A stretch of 57,500 nt of DNA from NCBI GenBank assembly GCA_963170055.1, contig CAUJGJ010000397.1:1330001-1387500 (forward strand). The letters run 5' to 3'. The position numbers and the translations under genes are program-made. Numbering within the stretch: position 1 is the stretch's first letter; the number at the start of each line of letters is the position of its first letter. This document shows, one piece after another, positions 12,088 through 22,611 of this stretch. Source of the stretch: Halisarca cf. caerulea (taxonomy: Eukaryota; Porifera; Demospongiae; Chondrillida; Halisarcidae). The notes under the pieces are model-generated. The model ran no database searches, was not told the origin of the DNA, and saw nothing but the letters and a program-made list of their open reading frames with translations.

Positions 12088-12207
12088 ATTATAGTTATTC
12101 ATATACATACAAATAAAGTACTACATCAAAACACACAATAACAACTATATTATAGTCAATATAATAAGATTAAAATGCACACAAACCATGCAATTAACAA
12201 TCCAAGA

Positions 12208-12239
12208 ATATAACACTGTGCCAATTATTTCTTCCGAGT
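12208..12239 (+). repeat. Left inverted repeat of giant element
   Basis: Starts ATATAACACTGTGCCAA and ends ATTTCTTCCGAGT, with two mismatches to the reverse complement of 35677-35708. Confidence 0.8.
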
Positions 12240-12439
12240 ACCATTTACTTTTTTTGAGAAATAATGACTGTTCTTTGAGAAAATTTCTCAAGAATCAAAT
12301 GAAAAAAATAGCTTTTTTCTCAACAAATTAACTGTTTTTGCTGTCACCCAATGAAGGAGGTAAAGATGTAAAGTTTCGACATACCGCTTCCTTAGTTGCT
12401 TGTTGCATTTTTGCCTATAGTGTGAATTAGGAAACAGTT

Positions 12440-12872
12440 GCACACTAAGCTCTCAAAATTGAGTCCTTGGTATAACCTGGGATGACCAAAAAATCAGAGA
12501 TTTATGAACTAGGGTCTCAAATTTGAGTCCCTAGTACAACCTAGGATTCAAGAAATGACAGATTTGAATGAACTAGGGTCTCAAATTTGAGTCCTTAGTT
12601 TAACCATGGATTCAATGAATTACAGATTTTGTGAACTAGGGTTTCAAATTTGAGTCCCTAGTTCAACCGGGGATTCAAGGAATGACAGATTTTATGAGCC
12701 AGGGTTTCAAATTTGACTCCCTTGTTCAACCAGGGATTCAAGGAATGACAGATTTTATGAGCCAGGGTTTCAAATTTGACTCCCTTGTTCAACCAGGGAT
12801 TCAAGGAATGACAGATTTTATGAGCCAAGCAGCTATGGTTTCAAATGTAGTCCCTGTAGTTCAATAGGAGAT
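12440..12872 (+). repeat. Left subterminal array of about 60-bp palindromic units
   Basis: Six to seven tandem units, each with a near-perfect palindrome centred on CTCAAATTTGAG and flanked by CTAGGG/CCCTAG, followed by a spacer like GGGATTCAAGGAATGACAG. The first units are more diverged than the last. The same unit in the same orientation forms the array at 32.2-32.56 kb. Such subterminal repeats usually bind the element's transposase; here that role is inferred. Confidence 0.85.
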
Positions 12873-13032
12873 CCAATGGATTATACATTTTACCCTAGGG
12901 ATGATAGCAAACACCATGTTGTAAGTACAGTATAGAGCCTAGTAGTAAAAGAACTACAGTATAATAAGTCTGCAAAACTATAAGAAATGACTACTCCAAC
13001 AGACATGCACAGAATAAGAACACACTTGGATA

Positions 13033-16000
13033 TCAAAGTACTTCCATATAGGCATTTTTAAGCCTGCTAACAGTCTCCCTGTTTAAATGAAAAGCTCTGG
13101 TGAACTTCACAGTCATTACGACTGATTTAGTAGGAACCACTTCATGCCAGGGGACACTTTGTCTCCCCTTCCGCTTCTTACACACAGTCCACTTAGTTGT
13201 GTACCTTCCTCGCCACCACTCAATTTCAAACTTATCACTGCCACCACTCCTAAGTACTTTGCCAATCATTGGTACTTCTTTCCTGTATTTTTCCATGTAC
13301 AAAGCAACAAAAGATCCAACAGAAATACTGGAAGTGGTGCATGGCAGGGGATGTGTGGGCGTTGGCTGGGGACAGGAAGTGGTGGCTGGTTGAGGGCAAG
13401 AAGTGACTGCTACGGTAGTGCGCTTTCGACCTGAAGATGGAGTACAGCATTGCTCAGAATGCCTGGTCACTGTTATCTGTAGGTAGAAAAAATGGGATGT
13501 ACAAGTAACAGTGGCAGTAGTAAAAGCAAACGGCAAAAGCTTGTTTACAGTTACATACAAATAGTATGTAACTGAATAGTTATCAACAGTATTAAAGTAT
13601 AGTTGCATGGACCCAAAAAGTAGCCACAGAGCCGCTGAAGTGCTTTTGTAGCTTCTTCCATATGTTCAACAATTTTACACTTTGTACATCACATAATTTA
13701 TCCATAGCAACTGCATTTTTGTGATGTCATCCCTACATAAGTATAGAGTGCTGCTATACTCCATGATAGGCAAGTACTGCATGTGCATTACCTGTGGAAT
13801 TGCTGTGACTTCCTTTTGGAACATTTGGGTTGTCTGGGCATCTACTTGTGCAGTGGCTTGCTTTTTACGGATGTCCTCACTCTCTTTTGCACTTTCAATC
13901 AGGCGTGGCAGTTTCCAATCCACTGTGGCCAACTCTAAAAGATGCTGTGTATTGGCCATGAACTCCTCCCATTGCTCCCATGCCACTGCACTTATCCATG
14001 GCCTGTACTTTGGCAGATCCCTCAATAGGTGCTCCAAGTCCATCTTGTCCAGTGATGGATGAGCAAGTGGTGGTGAAATGAGTGCATCTGGGCAACTCTA
14101 CACAAGAAAGAATATTTACACTTAGGAATAAACTATACAGATCAGTATTCAGTCAAGAATAAATTGCATGACAGCACTCAAAGTAGTATCTTGTCATAAC
14201 TCACAGAGAGAATCTGAAGGCCTTCTTCATCTTTGGGTTCCCAGGCATCATCAGAGTAGTGCTTGTAATGCATCTGTGCTTGTCCAGTAATGGTAGGAGT
14301 AAACTTAAAGCACAGTGGCTTTGAATGGTACTTAATATTGCACAAGTGGGGTGTAATATATGCTTTGAAGTCCCACACAGCCTGCAGTAAAGCTGGTGAT
14401 GGTGCAGGTGTGCTGCTCTGTTGTATCTTCAGTAGAAAGTCTAATTAGGTAAAATAGAAAATAATCATCCCATACATACGTAGGCATGCGACCATCATAT
14501 AAGCAGTGCATGCTATACGTTTGGAGCTAGAAAACCGTCACTCAAATTTTGCATTCATGGTTTAAACCAGTTCTTGCCCCATCAGTTATTGCTCGAAAAT
14601 TACAGTTTAGCACGGTACAAATGGGGAAATGCATATTTAGCTAATACTCAGCTAATCCATGTATACATACTACTAGACTAAGTCAAAACAGCTAGTACAT
14701 ACACTAACTGTGACTTTATATAGAAACCACAATCGTGCAGTGTTGTCAATATAAGATTACAGTACCTGGTAGTGATTCACTGCCATGGCGTCTGATTTCA
14801 GTTGAAATCTTGCTGAAGAGTTGGTCAACATCCTCATGTGTATGACCAACAGGAAGGAAATTGAGTTTAACCTGAAAAAATAACAAATATTACACCAGCT
14901 AGTGCCCACACATTTGCAGTGAACTTTGTGTACCTTTTTGAAAACTTTCTTTTCAATGAGGAAAGCACAAAATCCAAGAACATACTTGTTCTTGTTCTCT
15001 CTAGCAGTGTTGTCAAGTTGTATGTACAGTGACTCAGGGAGAGGCCGAATCTTGTCTGCTTCCGTCAACACATTCATGATAGTGGTCACAGTGAGGTTAC
15101 TGTCATGTGGCCACTGCAGCATGTCTACGTACACAAATGGCAGTTTGCCATGAGGTGACTGAGTGTGCTGTAAGCATCCTGTGATGTGCGTCCACAGGTG
15201 CCAAAGTCCACTGGTGGATTTAGCGATGACCTTAGTATTGGGGATGTTGGTTTTGGCCTGATCCATACCATCAATTATCATGGTCATACACTTGTTTGGA
15301 TTTGATCGAGACTTTGCGCGATGACTGTGGTATTTCCCTCTTTCCTTCCTGCAAAATGGACGAAGTCAAATCAGTAAATGCAATTTATGCATACAGCACA
15401 AAGTGAGTAACTCACGCTACTCTCTGAAGATGCTCAGCTATCTTCTGTTTCAGCTCACTCTGAACACTTTTGTCAATTTATCCCCTTCTGTCCATTTTCA
15501 TTTTGACACAAAGGTCACATTTTGCAAACCAGTCATCCTAAGAGTGTATAATATACATATTGCATACATTTTATAACACTATAACACATACCACACCACA
15601 CCCACCAGTCATCTGAAGAATGTAACATACACATTGCATATATTTTATTACACTATTACACTACGCACATACCAACCAACACCCAGCAACAGCTAAAGCA
15701 CACAAAGTACACAAACCTCTGGAATAATGACGTGGGAGAAATCTTCCTTCCAAATGCGGTAGAAAGTCCGAAGGGCAACTGTTTCACTTTCTGGACCACT
15801 ATGGATCGCTATATCCTCACAGTATCTCTCGTAAACAAACTTTTGAGAATCCCAGCTTGGAAGATGAATTCGACTGGTATGAGGCATATGATCACCAACC
15901 AAATTGAAATACCATGACATCCAAGATTTGGCATCCTCTGTCACTGTGCGAGACCTCTTTTTCCCAATATTGCCATGTTCAACAGAATTGACCTTCAAAG

Positions 16001-16795
16001 GGTAACAACTCTGTATGTCAGTGCCTTACATCTTATAGTTGGGCAAGCTCAATTTACATACACATAAAACTACAAGAAAAATAGAAAACTGAGTCCTTCA
16101 ACAATTACTGAACACACACTTTATTTACGTACCTGGCCCTCGACAACTTGGATCAACAAGGAAGAAAGTGCCTTCTCTGAAACTGGTAAAATTTTGCACC
16201 ATGCTTTCCTACAGACATCTTTGCCAGAGATGCTGAATCGAGTAGTGATGTTGTCGCCAATCACCTCACTGTCATTGGGCAATATCTCAAGCAGCCATCT
16301 TCGTTTGTCCATCATGGACATTGAGGAAAGGCGTTTTCGCACTTTCAAGATATCATTAGCACACATGGTATACATGCATTCCTTGTTGCAGCAAGAAGAT
16401 ACTAATAACATGCCTACCAACTTCAGCTCATCTGATGTTTTCTCTGATAATGTTGATGTTGTTTGGCTCTGGCTTTGTAGAGCTCCCGCCGGGTTCAAAA
16501 TATCCATGGGTTGGTTGTCATCAATTTGTGGCTCACTGATTGAGTCATCATCAAATGAGAAATATGCATCAAGAACATTGTCAGACTCACATTCCTCAAA
16601 AGAGGGACAGAAAGTGGTATTTAGCAAGGATTCATCAGTGGAATAGTTTATTGGGGATTCTGAACAAACTAGCGAGGCAGGCAGTGATTCATCAAGACTG
16701 ATTATAGTTGAGGGTAGTTCACACTCGAAAACCGCTGTATTTGATTGGCTCAATGCAGATGGTGTGGAACAACGGTGCTCTCTGTCCATACACAC
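13033..16795 (-). pseudogene. DUF7869-type multi-exon gene, candidate transposase-like protein
   Basis: Eight exons with GT-AG borders, approximately 16795-16133, 15991-15717, 15541-15412, 15350-14935, 14871-14766, 14441-14206, 14100-13790 and 13481-13033. The product has an acidic N-terminus and a cysteine-containing segment (CCNKECMY, KDVCRKAWC), then SWMSWYFNLVGD, IHLPSWDSQK and a CDLC pair. The core reads MIIDGMDQA, then YIQLDNTARENKNKYV, then FLPVGHTHEDVDQLFS. It ends in a chromo/Tudor-like module (EIEWWRGRYTTKW). Acidic residues in the three core motifs are arranged as in RNase-H-fold transposases; that role is inference. An in-frame TAA lies in exon 3 at 15480-15478, so the copy appears dead unless it is a sequencing error. 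Its 3' end faces the left array. Confidence 0.72.
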
Positions 16796-17957
16796 CTCTT
16801 GGCTGTTGGTGGCTTAAATGTCGCACTATACACACTATAAGGACTTTGCGTATTATAAACTTTATCTAGTCATGATTGGTATAAGCCCCATTCAAAAATT
16901 TTCTCCTATGTTCGTGACCGTTACAAATAAATTAAATTTTTTCACTTCTATCAGTGTAATGGGATAGCAAAAATCAATATTTTTCACTTATGTCCATGTG
17001 AAAGCCCGATAATCATTAGTTTCACACTTCAAAGCATGACATGCATGTCACCGCAGTCTTGTGATTTCCTTGCAATCATTGCCTTATTTTAATTGTGATT
17101 GCTCATGTTACTGCATGGGTGGGACCATCAAAGTCCCACAAAGACAACCCACCTTAGACTATACAGTGCTGTAAGGTATTGGTATTCTCAGGGGGGCAGT
17201 TAGATTCTCTCCTTGGCCATGTGGGTGTGGCACTGTGTGGGGATCTTTATAAGTACCATGCAATGGTTAGCTGCTGTCTGCAATCGATGCTGAACTAAGC
17301 TTAATGATGACTAAACCAAAGAGGTGGCACCTGGCTTCTCTAATGATGGGGCCAACTTGAAATATGACAAAGACACTCCTATCAGCAAACCAAATGCAAC
17401 GTCTTCTCTTGGAGCCATCAAATCAGTGGAGGTTAGCATTACCAGCGATGGAGATAAAGGGAAGATACCAATGGGCAAAGGTGAAAAGTGAGTGCTTGGG
17501 TATAGTTGAATTTATTACTGATCAAATATTAAGTCAGACAGGCTGACTTAATGGGATAATAAATTTACAGCTAGGATGGTGTAACTCATCATCGACTATC
17601 TACAGTGCCTCAAAGAAGCCACATATTCATTGACACAAATGGAATTTATCCCTATTGCATTCTCCCTAGAATACATGCCCTTTTAGCTATCTTTGTCTAG
17701 GCTGAGGTATACCTTTATCGTTGTTAAGAGATGAGAGGTATAGGTATAATACCTGCATGTAAAACATTTATTTGGTGTTTGTAGTACTAATCAGCGATAA
17801 TTAGCCTCACAAGTTGCATTTTCAATAGTAGGCTCTAAAGAGCAAGGACTTCTTGTAATGAAATTATTTAGCAGAAGCCTGATCCTGTACCCCTCTAATC
17901 AGACATTCACCCTAGGTAATAATTTGCGGTCGTTAAGAGTTACTAATGAAGATTTTT
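16796..17957. other. No firm gene; possible exon fragment
   Basis: AT-rich. A short open stretch near 17350-17486 reads like an exon (DKDTPISKPNATSSLGAIKS) followed by a weak donor, but has no partner exons. Promoter sequences of the DUF7869-type gene should lie at the left of this region. Confidence 0.3.
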
Positions 17958-18040
17958 GGGCCGCCAAAGGCGGCCCCTATATTGTTTTTACTTTCACCGG
18001 AAGTGTCCGGAACGTCCGGAACGATGTCTAGATATATATA
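17958..18040 (+). mobile_element. Left end of a hairpin/TA-repeat element (copy A)
   Basis: Starts with the perfect hairpin GGGCCGCCAAAGGCGGCCC, then TATATTGTTTTTACTTTC, CCGGA-rich half-sites and a (TA)n tract. The same order is found at 21551 and, inverted, at 48416. The Tigger element is inserted in the TA tract. The presumed continuation lies at 20648-21545. Confidence 0.6.
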
Positions 18041-18261
18041 TACAGTGGAACCTCTCTATAACAGACACTTTGGGAACTGAAAAAAAGTTTGCTATACAGA
18101 GGTTTCCATTATTCAGAGGTTTTCAATGAAGGTAATGTATATGCCAATAACAATGAATATAATTAACATTAAAACAACTGATGGCTACAATAATAGAAAG
18201 TATAAACTTCTGTAGCACTATAATAAATCATATAAAGGCAATAAATGACAAAAGCTGAGTT

Positions 18262-19908
18262 TTAGTTGAAGAAGCTGTCTAAAGTAAGTTGGGTTTTACT
18301 ACTGCTAATACTCAAAGTGGTGACTACATCCAATAGCCTGCTGGTCTCTGTAGCTTCTTTTGTGTGTCCCCGGGAATCTAAAAACACTGCTACATCCTCA
18401 AGTGAGGTGATGGCTTCTCTGAAATTGCTGATCTTGGGAGCAGATGTAATTGAGTCGGCAATGTCGTCATCAATAAGGTCTTCTTCACACGTCTCAACAG
18501 GACTTGAGCTAGTATCACCTGCCAAATGAGCTAGGAACTCCTCCTCCCAGTGTTCAGAAGCCATATCTTGGCAAGTGGGTAGTTCAGGGTCACCAGAAAC
18601 AAAGTCTTCAACGCTGCAAGTTACTACAGACATACCCCTCATCATGTGCTCCAAATCACTAAGGTTGGAATCTACTTCCAAATCAGAGAAGGGATCACTG
18701 CTTAGAACAGATGAGCGAGATGATACAACAAAGAAATCAGGTGTTAAAATGCCAGAATTGCGAAAGCACTTTTTGATGGTTTCCACAGAAACCCTTTCCC
18801 ATGCTTGGGCTGCCCACCTCAGTGCATGCAAGATGGTAACAGACTTCACAATTTCTGAAGCACTAGAAGATGTCTCCAATTTGGCTATTACATGACTGAG
18901 AAATGATTTCCGGTAATGCACCTTAAAGCACTTAATGATCCCTAGATCCAAGGGCTGAAGCATTGATGTTGTGTTGGGTGGAAGAAACACCACTTTGATA
19001 TTGCTGTATCTATCAACTATGTCAACAGGATGGCAGCCGGCATTATCTATCAAAAGTAACACTGAACGGCTTTCTAACACTAATCTTCGATTGATTTTTT
19101 GAAGGATGTTGCGAAGAATGTCACCGTCCATCCATGATGATGAATTGCTATAATAATGTACTGGTAGTTGTGCTTTGTCAATACCCTTAAAGCATCTGGG
19201 ATTTTCTGATGACCCAATGAAAATTGGCTTCGATTCTTTCCCTCCTGCAGCATTGACAAAAAATGCCAGTGTAACCCTTTGCTTGCTATTTTTGCGTCCT
19301 TTGCAACTCTTGCTTTTTTGTGCAAGACCAGTAGTTGGCAATGTCTTCCAAAAACATCCCGTCTCATCCATGTTCCATATCTCACTAGGGTTGTATCCAG
19401 CCAAAATTTCAGGGAGGCGCTCCTTCCATGAGTCTATGGTCTGGCCAGAAACAGAAGCTGATTCACCATTAATTTTCATCTTTTTAATGTTATGCTTCAC
19501 TTTCCATTTTTCAAGCCATCCATTAGAGGCCTTGAAATCTGGTATGTTAAGACACTCTGCAATTTTTTTCGCCTGCTGACAAAGGATTGGACCATCTGGG
19601 TAGATATTCTTGCGAATGGCCATTAGGTACCACTCATACAGCTTCTCATTCACATCTTGATACTTTGATGTCCTACTCCGCTTACTACAATGCTGGATAT
19701 CATCAGAAGCATTTGATTCGTACATTTCAACAATAGAAGCCCTTTTCTGCAAGATGGTGTAAACTTGAGTTTTTCCACAGTTAAATTGCTTAGCTATTGC
19801 TTTAATATCAGGCTTGGCATGCTTATCTGACTCTTTGATTACGCTGTACTTCTCTTTCAACGTCAACCCGTTTCTTGAAGTACCACTCTTGGAGCTTGCT
19901 GAAGCCAT
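18262..19908 (-). CDS. Tigger/pogo transposase (CENP-B HTH, DDE_1), intact
   Basis: The ATG at 19908 (MASASSKSGTSRNG) was chosen because the upstream in-frame codon at 19920 is GTG. The N-terminus has a pipsqueak-like helix-turn-helix (LKEKYSVIKESDKHAKPDIK), then a CENP-B-type HTH (NGWLEKWKVKHNIKKMKING, about residues 130-150). The catalytic RNase-H domain shows NMDETGCFW, LLIDNAGCHP and LQPLDLGIIKCFK, giving the DDD triad expected of Tigger. The C-terminus is acidic and low in complexity. The frame is 548 codons without interruption, normal for this family. With intact terminal repeats it could be autonomous. Confidence 0.93.
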   Translation of the reverse strand: MASASSKSGTSRNGLTLKEKYSVIKESDKHAKPDIKAIAKQFNCGKTQVYTILQKRASIVEMYESNASDDIQHCSKRSRTSKYQDVNEKLYEWYLMAIRKNIYPDGPILCQQAKKIAECLNIPDFKASNGWLEKWKVKHNIKKMKINGESASVSGQTIDSWKERLPEILAGYNPSEIWNMDETGCFWKTLPTTGLAQKSKSCKGRKNSKQRVTLAFFVNAAGGKESKPIFIGSSENPRCFKGIDKAQLPVHYYSNSSSWMDGDILRNILQKINRRLVLESRSVLLLIDNAGCHPVDIVDRYSNIKVVFLPPNTTSMLQPLDLGIIKCFKVHYRKSFLSHVIAKLETSSSASEIVKSVTILHALRWAAQAWERVSVETIKKCFRNSGILTPDFFVVSSRSSVLSSDPFSDLEVDSNLSDLEHMMRGMSVVTCSVEDFVSGDPELPTCQDMASEHWEEEFLAHLAGDTSSSPVETCEEDLIDDDIADSITSAPKISNFREAITSLEDVAVFLDSRGHTKEATETSRLLDVVTTLSISSSKTQLTLDSFFN

Positions 19909-19982
19909 AATCCTTGACACGTGGTAAAGTGTCAGAGTGTAATTAACACTTGCGCGCTAAAGGCCAGCTATTTATAGTAACA
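19909..19982. promoter_or_regulatory. Bidirectional promoter interval inside Tigger
   Basis: Only 74 bp separate the two divergent start codons, so both genes probably share regulatory sequence. The plus strand has TATTTATAG just before the HIRAN-like ATG, a possible TATA-like element but very close to the start. Confidence 0.35.
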
Positions 19983-20372
19983 ATGTTTCAGCCAAGTTCT
20001 GTAAGTGAAGTTGCCGTCTCTTCTTTTGTACGAGGTTTTCATGTATACAAAGACCGTTGGAATCCTTACATAGGGCAAGTTTTACATCTTTTGCGTGAGA
20101 CAGACAACCCTAAAGATGCTTTTGCTGTTGTAGTAATCGATGATGAAGCCACAGTCGTTGGGCACGTACCATATAACCTGTCTTATCTCGTGTACCATTT
20201 TATTGCCAGAGATGTCAATCGAGCAGTTTTAGAAATTACAGGAAAGTACATCAACAGAGGAGGAGGATTTGGTCTGGAAGTTCCATGTGTTTTCCGTTTT
20301 AGCAGTCTGAAGAAGTTCACTGAACGGCTCTCTAATGGCATTGCACAACTCCAAGATCAAGGTCTTCTGTGA
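19983..20372 (+). CDS. HIRAN-like domain protein, passenger of the Tigger element
   Basis: A 129-codon intact frame starting MFQPSSVSEVAVSSFVRGFH. It matches the HIRAN pattern: RGFHVYKDRWNPYIGQ, then LRETDNPKDAFAVVVID, then TVVGHVPYNLS and a C-terminal GGGFGLEVPC. HIRAN domains (HLTF, Rad5 family) bind DNA 3' ends or ssDNA at damaged or stalled forks. Here the domain stands alone with no helicase or RING. It lies wholly inside the Tigger terminal repeats and opposes the transposase across a 74-bp gap, so it should be mobilised with the element. A role in processing excision or replication intermediates is an inference. It could be a captured host gene or a conserved accessory gene of this Tigger lineage. 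Confidence 0.75.
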   Translation: MFQPSSVSEVAVSSFVRGFHVYKDRWNPYIGQVLHLLRETDNPKDAFAVVVIDDEATVVGHVPYNLSYLVYHFIARDVNRAVLEITGKYINRGGGFGLEVPCVFRFSSLKKFTERLSNGIAQLQDQGLL

Positions 20373-20645
20373 GGAACTGACCAGACTAGATTTTTAACTT
20401 CTTTTTCTTACTACATCCTATTTACTACACTCTTTTTAGAGCATATTCTGTACCATGGAGATTTTATTTGAGTCTATTTCATTAATACATATTATGCATA
20501 GCGTTCGTTATACGGAATACAGAGGTTCCGTTATTCAGAGGTAAACTGTGTATGGATTCCTATGGAACTATGTTGGGCAACGGAAAAGTGTCCGCAATAG
20601 AGAGGTTTCCGCTATTCAGGGAGTCCGTTATAAGAGGTTCCACTG

Positions 20646-20647
<2 letters not shown>

Positions 20648-20677
<30 letters not shown>

Positions 20678-21545
20678 GTCAACAACATGGCAGACTTTTG
20701 ATGGTAGTCGAAGTCGTTGGTATTATTCAGTGAATTTTGTGTCTTTACTTCTGTTTTCGTCAACAAAGAATCTTTAAGACCTAAAGATTTGGATTGAGAG
20801 TTAATCACGAAGATTCAACTCGCTCCAACAATTTCCGTGGGCCTTCAATTTCTAGAGGTAGAGCGACTGGTTTAAAGTTGTTGTCTTCGTTTAAGAAGTT
20901 GTGGAAGGACTCGAAAACTGCGAAAAGCTGTTAAGCCGCGTCATCCAACAAGGAAGAGAACTTTGACGAAGCATTTAGGATGGAAACGTTCTTGGATGGA
21001 TGATTTTACTGAGACATTGTACCTTACGCTACCAGGGAAGTCCATGGAAACGAAGAAAAGGCTCAAGAAAGCTTCGGAAACAGGTAAGATGAGTGTGGAA
21101 AGCCTTTTGTTCTTAGTTAACCATTATGGAGTGCTTGAACGCGCATGTAAAAGTGTTTTAACGACGTTTAGTAGGAGCACGTCTTTAATAAAATAGTTTC
21201 TCAATATGTTTTCGTGGATATGTTCGCGTACGTGTGTGTAATCTTTTATATGTGTGTTTGCTTAGGTCCTCTAACCATAGATACTGAGCGCAGATGTTAG
21301 GATGAAAAGAAAACCTTGGAACCGCGAAAGTATGGAAACGATGGGAAGATTCAAAGAAGATTGGGGAACAGGAAAGATGAAAAATTAAAGCTCTGTTTAG
21401 AATTAGCAAACTGTTTTCAAACGGTTGAATTTACAGACAAAAAGAAGGTCAAGAAAGCTTCGGAAATAGGTAAGTTGACTGATTGAAAGCTCAATTTCTT
21501 TAGCTAACCGTTTTTGGACGTATCTGTAAAAATTTCTGTATGTAT
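20648..21545 (+). repeat. Interior of the hairpin/TA-repeat family, unknown
   Basis: Begins with a (TA)n tract, then TGTCAACAACATGGCAGAC. Much of it matches 55.6-56.4 kb in reverse complement (for example AATTTCCGTGGGCCTT). It contains several diverged copies of GAAAAGGTCAAGAAAGCTTC-like words spaced 200-300 bp apart. No gene was recognised. Confidence 0.55.
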
Positions 21546-21550
21546 TTTTA

Positions 21551-21867
21551 GGGGCTGCCTGTGGCAGCCCCTATATTGTTTTCATTTGGACTTCCGGTGT
21601 GTAACGCTCGTCCGATATATATATATATATATATATATAATATGGATTTGAAGAAAAGTCTTACAATAGAGAATTTATATAATAGTAATAGAGAAGTATA
21701 AATTTATACAGGAATGAGTTATAGGAATTGTTTTGAAAACAATCGTCCAGTTACAATAAACAGTATGTTCAATGAATGTTCAGCTGTGCACTTACACTCC
21801 AATGCTTTGCAAGTGATTCGAGTGCGTGGGGCGGCAGCCCCCACGAGTTTTTAACTCGAATTACTTG
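21551..21867 (+). mobile_element. Hairpin-ended TA-repeat element (copy B)
   Basis: Left end hairpin GGGGCTGCCTGTGGCAGCCCC, then TATATTGTTTT, CTTCCGG, CGTCCGA, a (TA)n core and an AT-rich body. The compound hairpin at 21810-21867 follows, starting CAAGTGATTCGAGTGCG and ending AACTCGAATTACTTG, with an inner GGGGC stem. Copy C at 48066-48416 is the same element inverted. The layout (microsatellite core, terminal stem-loop, no transposase) recalls DINE/HINE-type Helentron derivatives, but that class is only a guess. Confidence 0.65.
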
Positions 21868-21899
21868 CTCTAGATATGTTCGCTTGCGTTTATGTTTGC

Positions 21900-22043
21900 T
21901 TGTGTGTGTGTGTGTGTGTGTGTTTGTGTGTGTGTTTGCTCATGGTCTTATTTTTTATTGTTCTGTTATTGTGATGTATAGTTGAGTGCTTTGTTTCTAT
22001 GCTTGTGTGTGTCTGTGTGTCTGTGGTATGTGTGTGTGTGTGT

Positions 22044-22094
<51 letters not shown>

Positions 22095-22100
22095 TGTGTT

Positions 22101-22158
<58 letters not shown>

Positions 22159-22177
22159 TGTGAGGTTGAGTATGTAT

Positions 22178-22254
<77 letters not shown>

Positions 22255-22276
22255 GTGAGTGAGTGAGTGTGTGTGT
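21900..22276 (+). repeat. (GT)n microsatellite, about 375 bp
   Basis: Nearly pure GT dinucleotides with occasional TTTG and TATG interruptions and GAGT near the right end. It directly follows hairpin copy B. Open frames here that translate to Cys-Val runs are artefacts of the repeat. Confidence 0.97.
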
Positions 22277-22611
22277 GACCCGTTTACAATCACTTGATAC
22301 ACCATATTGGTTATAGCAGCATGGTGTGGTAGAACCAGTGGTGTAATGGAGGTTGACTTAACAGGTATGGAACTTTTATTGAAAAACATTTCATTTTTAT
22401 AATTGTAAATATTGATTATTGTTAAATAATGAATTAATTGTAATCATTATTAATAATAAATAAAATTATTACTATTATATAATGAAAATCAATTATAATA
22501 GTATATACTAGCAATAATTGTTAATAATCATATAGTAATAGTATTCGTAATAAAGATACAGAAATGTGTATGCATGTACATGTGTTATATATAAGTATAA
22601 GTTTTAAAACA
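22277..22611. other. Gene-free AT-rich stretch
   Basis: Very AT-rich with short TAATAAT-type words; nothing else seen. Confidence 0.5.

Larger units (their letters stand above)
18043..20645 (-). mobile_element. Tigger/pogo DNA transposon carrying two divergent genes
   Basis: The left end is CAGTGGAACCTCTCTATAAC (18043) and the right end, reverse-complemented, is CAGTGGAACCTCTTATAAC (20645). Both are flanked by TA (18041-18042 and 20646-20647), the pogo/Tc1-mariner target. Inner copies of the repeat (GAGGTTTCC..TTATTCAGAGG) occur at both ends. Inside are an intact transposase on the minus strand and a HIRAN-like gene on the plus strand, starts 74 bp apart. The element sits in the TA tract of another repeat. 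Confidence 0.92.

Noticed and set aside
13721..14062. Plus-strand frame opposite the DUF7869-type gene
   Set aside because: Antisense shadow of a coding exon on the minus strand.
21982..22266. Open frames of Cys-Val or Val-Cys repeats
   Set aside because: They are translations of the (GT)n microsatellite; no start context, splice sites or non-repeat sequence.
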